NCBI RefSeq assembly: GCF_963360655.1
Contig: NZ_OY725712.1
Coordinates: forward strand, 620,001 to 684,000
Source of the DNA: Collinsella aerofaciens
GTDB taxonomy: Bacteria; Actinomycetota; Coriobacteriia; Coriobacteriales; Coriobacteriaceae
Length of the DNA stretch: 64,000 bases
Reading direction: 5' to 3'
Below, piece after piece: positions 61,509 to 64,000 of this stretch (positions are counted from its first letter, which is position 1; each line of letters begins with the position of its first letter). The notes beneath the pieces are model-generated. The model was not told the DNA's origin, ran no database searches, and saw only the letters and a program-made list of their open reading frames with translations. The position numbers and the translations under genes were made by a program.

Positions 61509-62429
61509 ATGTATGGACAGCATGTTGCACCGCAGACCCATAACAAACGGACTGGCCTGTCTATCCGCGACGTCAAGCGTCATGCAGACGCCAGAATCGC
61601 CGCCTTCGGAGTAAGCATTCTTGTGGCAGGACTGCTTTTGCTACCCTGCGCAGCACTGGCGACAGAAATGCCCGAAACCGATGTCGCAGCACCCATTACC
61701 TGCGACGAAGCCAACGCGGAAGGCAGCCTCACAGCTACCACCGTTGTCGACCATAACTATGACCTGGAGCTCCCTCCTGCCTTTATGTTGGTCCAGAATG
61801 AGGCGTTTGTATACGATTTCCCCGACAAACCCGAAGACTTCATCTACGGGCTTAACGACACCGTCCTTCTCTTCAAGATCGACACCGATACCGAAGGCCT
61901 TATAAAAACCGAGAACCCCAAAGAGGCCAGCGTCTCTATTGCCCTGACCATGATCGACAATCACGTTAGAGCAACCGTAGTCTTTACAGGCAGTTACGCC
62001 GACGACCAAATCCCTTACAGGCTGAACCTCAACAGCTCAGCCCACCTTGGCACACACGTTGACCGTGACTTCGACAGCGGGCAAGGGATTATGCACGAGA
62101 CGCGGCACGATTACTACATCCGTTACATCTTCGACAGTGACGTGCACTTGATTGCAACCGATACGAGCGGTTCCAAACCCGATCCAAGTGTTAAGCCGAT
62201 CCCAGAGGTCAAACCCGAACCGGAAACCAAGCCCGAGCCCACACCGCAGCCCAAGACAGAAAAGCCCGCGGCAAATCCCGTTTCCACCAAGGCAGTAACG
62301 GCAGCTAAACCAGCCAGGACCACCCTACCCGCTACGGGCGACAACGGCGCGATAGCAGTCGCCCTGAGTGTTGCCGGTGGCGTAGTTGCATCAGTTAGCA
62401 TTTCCGCAACAAGGCGTCGCAACCGCTAG
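61509..62429 (+). CDS. LPXTG-anchored surface protein
   Basis: A 306-residue exported protein. The signal helix is AAFGVSILVAGLLLLPCAALA (residues about 30-50). A compact beta domain of about 150 residues follows (NHYDLELPP-like start, DTVLLFKIDTDTEG, VFTGSYADDQIPYRLNL), then a Pro/Glu/Lys-rich wall-spanning tract (KPEPETKPEPTPQPK), LPATGD, a hydrophobic helix and a basic tail, a classical sortase substrate. ATG 61509 has AAGGAG upstream. Ligand unknown. Confidence 0.88.
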   Translation: MYGQHVAPQTHNKRTGLSIRDVKRHADARIAAFGVSILVAGLLLLPCAALATEMPETDVAAPITCDEANAEGSLTATTVVDHNYDLELPPAFMLVQNEAFVYDFPDKPEDFIYGLNDTVLLFKIDTDTEGLIKTENPKEASVSIALTMIDNHVRATVVFTGSYADDQIPYRLNLNSSAHLGTHVDRDFDSGQGIMHETRHDYYIRYIFDSDVHLIATDTSGSKPDPSVKPIPEVKPEPETKPEPTPQPKTEKPAANPVSTKAVTAAKPARTTLPATGDNGAIAVALSVAGGVVASVSISATRRRNR

Positions 62430-62663
62430 CTAAAGCAAATACGCCATTCACACAGGCAAACAACCAAGCTCCAACGAAAACGGTCCAGTCATCCGACTGT
62501 GCCGCACTCCAGTAGTTCGTGGAAGATATCAAAGAGGTATCCCAGGCTCCCTTGAGCTGTGCGACAGACAGATCAGGTTTGGGAAGTAGAACGGCCCTTG
62601 CGCGAAGCGTGAATCGGGCAAGTCTGACGTTTATTCCCAGGGCCAAGCAGGGCCGGAGGTTTT

Positions 62664-62883
62664 ATTGGCGGCTCTTACGGGCGTCGCGAGTTTTGGCGAG
62701 GACGTAGGCATCGGGGTCGTCTTTGAACCAGGGGCAACGGCGCTCGCCGGAGACCATATGGCGGTGGGGGCAGCCGCCCATGCACATGGGCAGAATGTGG
62801 TGCACGGATGATTGGGCGTCCGCAGGCTGAGTGAAGCCATAACAACACTTCGCGCATCGAGCAGTTTGAGCCGGCGTGCGCAT
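62664..62883 (-). CDS. Small cysteine-rich hypothetical protein
   Basis: A 72-residue frame with a run of metal-ligand-like residues (CAKCCYGF, VHHILPMCMGGCPHRH, RRCPWFKDDPDAY). The Cys/His spacing suggests a zinc- or iron-binding fold and the ending is basic. There is no strong ribosome site, so the start at 62883 is uncertain. Family not recognised; other frames here look less protein-like. Confidence 0.45.
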
Positions 62884-62971
62884 GTCGGCGCCATACCGGG
62901 AAGAGAGGGCCTTCTTGTGGGGCGGACGACCCCATTGCAGTCTCCTTCCGCTCTAATCCTGCGGGAACGAC

Positions 62972-63014
62972 AGCGGCCGTAGGAGTACCGCTACCGTACT
63001 CGTAGCGGTTCTCC
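62972..63014 (-). terminator. Hairpin after the HxlR gene
   Basis: AGGAGTACCGCTAC pairs imperfectly with GTAGCGGTTCTCC around CGTACTC, just past the HxlR stop at 63036. Confidence 0.45.
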
Positions 63015-63035
63015 GCCCCCTAAGCAGCGTGTCCG

Positions 63036-63359
63036 CTACGAAACGACCGTCTTGTAATAAGCGCCGAAGTCTGCGAGCGAGTCCATGATGGGCATCATCT
63101 GGCGGCCGAGCTCGGTAAGGCCATACTCAACGCGGGGAGGATTCTCGCCATAGTCATGGCGAAAGACCAGCCCATCATCCTCCATCTGCCGCAGGCTGTC
63201 GGTAAGCACCTTCTGAGAGATCCCCTCGAGGTCGCGGCGCAACTCGTTGAAACGCCAAGGGCGTACGCGCAAGTTACGGATAATGAGCAGCTTCCACTTG
63301 CCGCCAATGAGCGTTACCGCCGTTGCGACCGGACACTCCGGAAGCTCCTCTTTCGCCAT
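63036..63359 (-). CDS. HxlR family transcriptional regulator
   Basis: A 107-residue MarR/HxlR winged-helix regulator: CPVATAVTLIGGKWKLLII with the conserved cysteine near residue 8, RPWRFNELRRDLEGISQKVL for helix 3, and GLVFRHDYGENPPRVEYGL for the wing. The N-terminal cysteine is often the redox sensor in this family. ATG 63359 fits the family start; a longer frame to 63386 is possible. It is divergent from the cupin gene across an operator-like palindrome. Confidence 0.9.
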   Translation of the reverse strand: MAKEELPECPVATAVTLIGGKWKLLIIRNLRVRPWRFNELRRDLEGISQKVLTDSLRQMEDDGLVFRHDYGENPPRVEYGLTELGRQMMPIMDSLADFGAYYKTVVS

Positions 63360-63402
63360 CACGGGAGACCCAACCTCCTTGACCATACCGGTTTCACAAA
63401 AA

Positions 63403-63430
63403 AGTACGCAGTTACAAATATGTGCGTACT
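63403..63430. promoter_or_regulatory. HxlR operator palindrome
   Basis: AGTACGCA - 12 bases - TGCGTACT is a perfect inverted repeat in the 154-base divergent region, with a TACAAAT-like -10 element between the arms. It is the expected binding site for the HxlR protein and would control both genes. Confidence 0.65.
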
Positions 63431-63513
63431 CGTATTTGCATTCGCCTTCGCGTTGAATATAACTCACGCAGGAGATGCCTGCAAGGTACATCAACCCCAA
63501 GAGAGGAACCATT

Positions 63514-63867
63514 ATGGCTAATTATGCAAGGACCCACATCGGTAATGAGAGCCGTGTCGAGCTGCACGAAGTGCTCGGGCTTACCGGGGCAGAGGTGAGT
63601 GTCAACAATCTTCCCGCCGGCGCTGGCGTTCCGTTCGTCCATGCACACAAGGAAAACGAGGAAATCTATGGCGTGCTCGAAGGCGCCGGCTCGGTCACGA
63701 TCGACGGTGAGGAAATCGAGCTTGCAGCCGGCGACTGGCTGCGCATTTCCCCCGCCGCACACCGTCAGTTCCGCGCCGCATCCGACTCGGGCATCACATA
63801 CGTCTGCATTCAGGTCAAGCAGGGATCCCTTGATGCCTTCACGGCCGACGACGCTATCATGTTCTAA
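63514..63867 (+). CDS. Cupin-domain protein
   Basis: A 117-residue single cupin barrel: motif 1 HAHKENEEIYGVLEGAG with the histidine/glutamate metal ligands, motif 2 GDWLRISPAAHRQFRA. Such small cupins bind sugars, quinones or metals; here it is probably an enzyme or sensor induced when HxlR is released. GAGAGGAA lies upstream of ATG 63514. Confidence 0.88.
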   Translation: MANYARTHIGNESRVELHEVLGLTGAEVSVNNLPAGAGVPFVHAHKENEEIYGVLEGAGSVTIDGEEIELAAGDWLRISPAAHRQFRAASDSGITYVCIQVKQGSLDAFTADDAIMF

Positions 63868-64000
63868 TTCGCGATCGGTGTGCAAGGGGCCGATACCGCC
63901 CGCATGCCCCCTTCGGAATAGGCGCTGAGCAGCTCCTGGGCGTGGGCGAACTCGGGCCCTCGCCTCCAACCGAGTAGGCGGTTGACCGCGAGATTTCCCT
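63864..64000 (-). CDS. Possible 3' end of an unidentified gene
   Basis: The minus strand is open from the right edge to TAG at 63866-63864, reading LAVNRLLGWRRGPEFAHAQE and ending RAVSAPCTPIAN. It would converge with and overlap the cupin stop by three bases. No family recognised; too short to be sure. Confidence 0.3.
   Translation of the reverse strand, partial: GNLAVNRLLGWRRGPEFAHAQELLSAYSEGGMRAVSAPCTPIAN

Noticed and set aside
62395-62646. 83-codon minus-strand frame with a hydrophobic stretch
   Set aside because: TTG start without a ribosome site, overlaps the end of the LPXTG gene, no family resemblance.
1-64000. tRNA, rRNA and phage integrase genes
   Set aside because: Looked for cloverleaf-like and rRNA-like stretches and tyrosine-recombinase motifs by eye; none seen, though a scan without tools can miss a tRNA.

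Overview
The window is about 60% GC DNA from a high-GC Gram-positive bacterium. Sortase-anchored proteins with LAGTG/LPATG tails, an ABC/two-component-rich gene set, many short palindromic repeats and an extra type IIA topoisomerase pair suggest a gut Coriobacteriia such as Collinsella. This assignment is inference from gene style; no rRNA or other marker gene is present, and I saw no tRNA.

Layout. Positions 1-12,700 are ordinary chromosome: the end of a MATE exporter, a LysR regulator, two EamA transporters, uracil-DNA glycosylase, a VUT-family transporter with a candidate preQ1 riboswitch plus an SDR, RF3 (prfC), a GntR-ABC operon preceded by a strikingly periodic palindrome array, a ClC protein, a LOG-like enzyme and a 2TM potassium channel. 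Positions 12,900-19,400 hold two convergent hybrid sensor kinases that use solute-binding-protein sensors, one fused and one encoded as a separate lipoprotein. Next come a MalY/PatB-type aminotransferase broken by one TAG codon, TrmO, an XRE/zinc-ribbon/TipAS regulator and a glutaredoxin.

Positions 22,900-29,350 are a mobile region. Two same-oriented IS110-family copies flank a lower-GC hypothetical gene, an IS3 element that has landed in its last codons, and a toxin-antitoxin pair. The IS110 5' non-coding region folds by eye into a two-loop RNA whose loops match both the insertion target (a chromosomal palindrome) and the element's own ends: a readable bridge RNA. Copy B carries a 117-bp in-frame deletion.

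Positions 29,360-42,700 return to core functions: Dus, a LysR/aldo-keto reductase pair, a flavodoxin, a membrane protein flanked by two copies of a 180-bp hairpin/MITE family, a large MacB-like exporter, a redox operon (a 48-residue CXXC peptide, a membrane 4Fe-4S protein, a TlpA lipoprotein) and a divergent OmpR/kinase pair. Positions 42,700-46,700 are decayed: arginase and AAA-ATPase remnants, a HEPN-like protein, and a PadR/DUF1700 operon with a shortened third gene. Positions 46,680-52,210 encode a LuxR-type regulator and a 1,455-residue wall-anchored protein. The remainder has an XRE/membrane pair, two solitary AAA ATPases each with its own promoter repeats, the gyrB/gyrA-like pair, an FMN reductase, a small LPXTG protein and a divergent HxlR/cupin pair.
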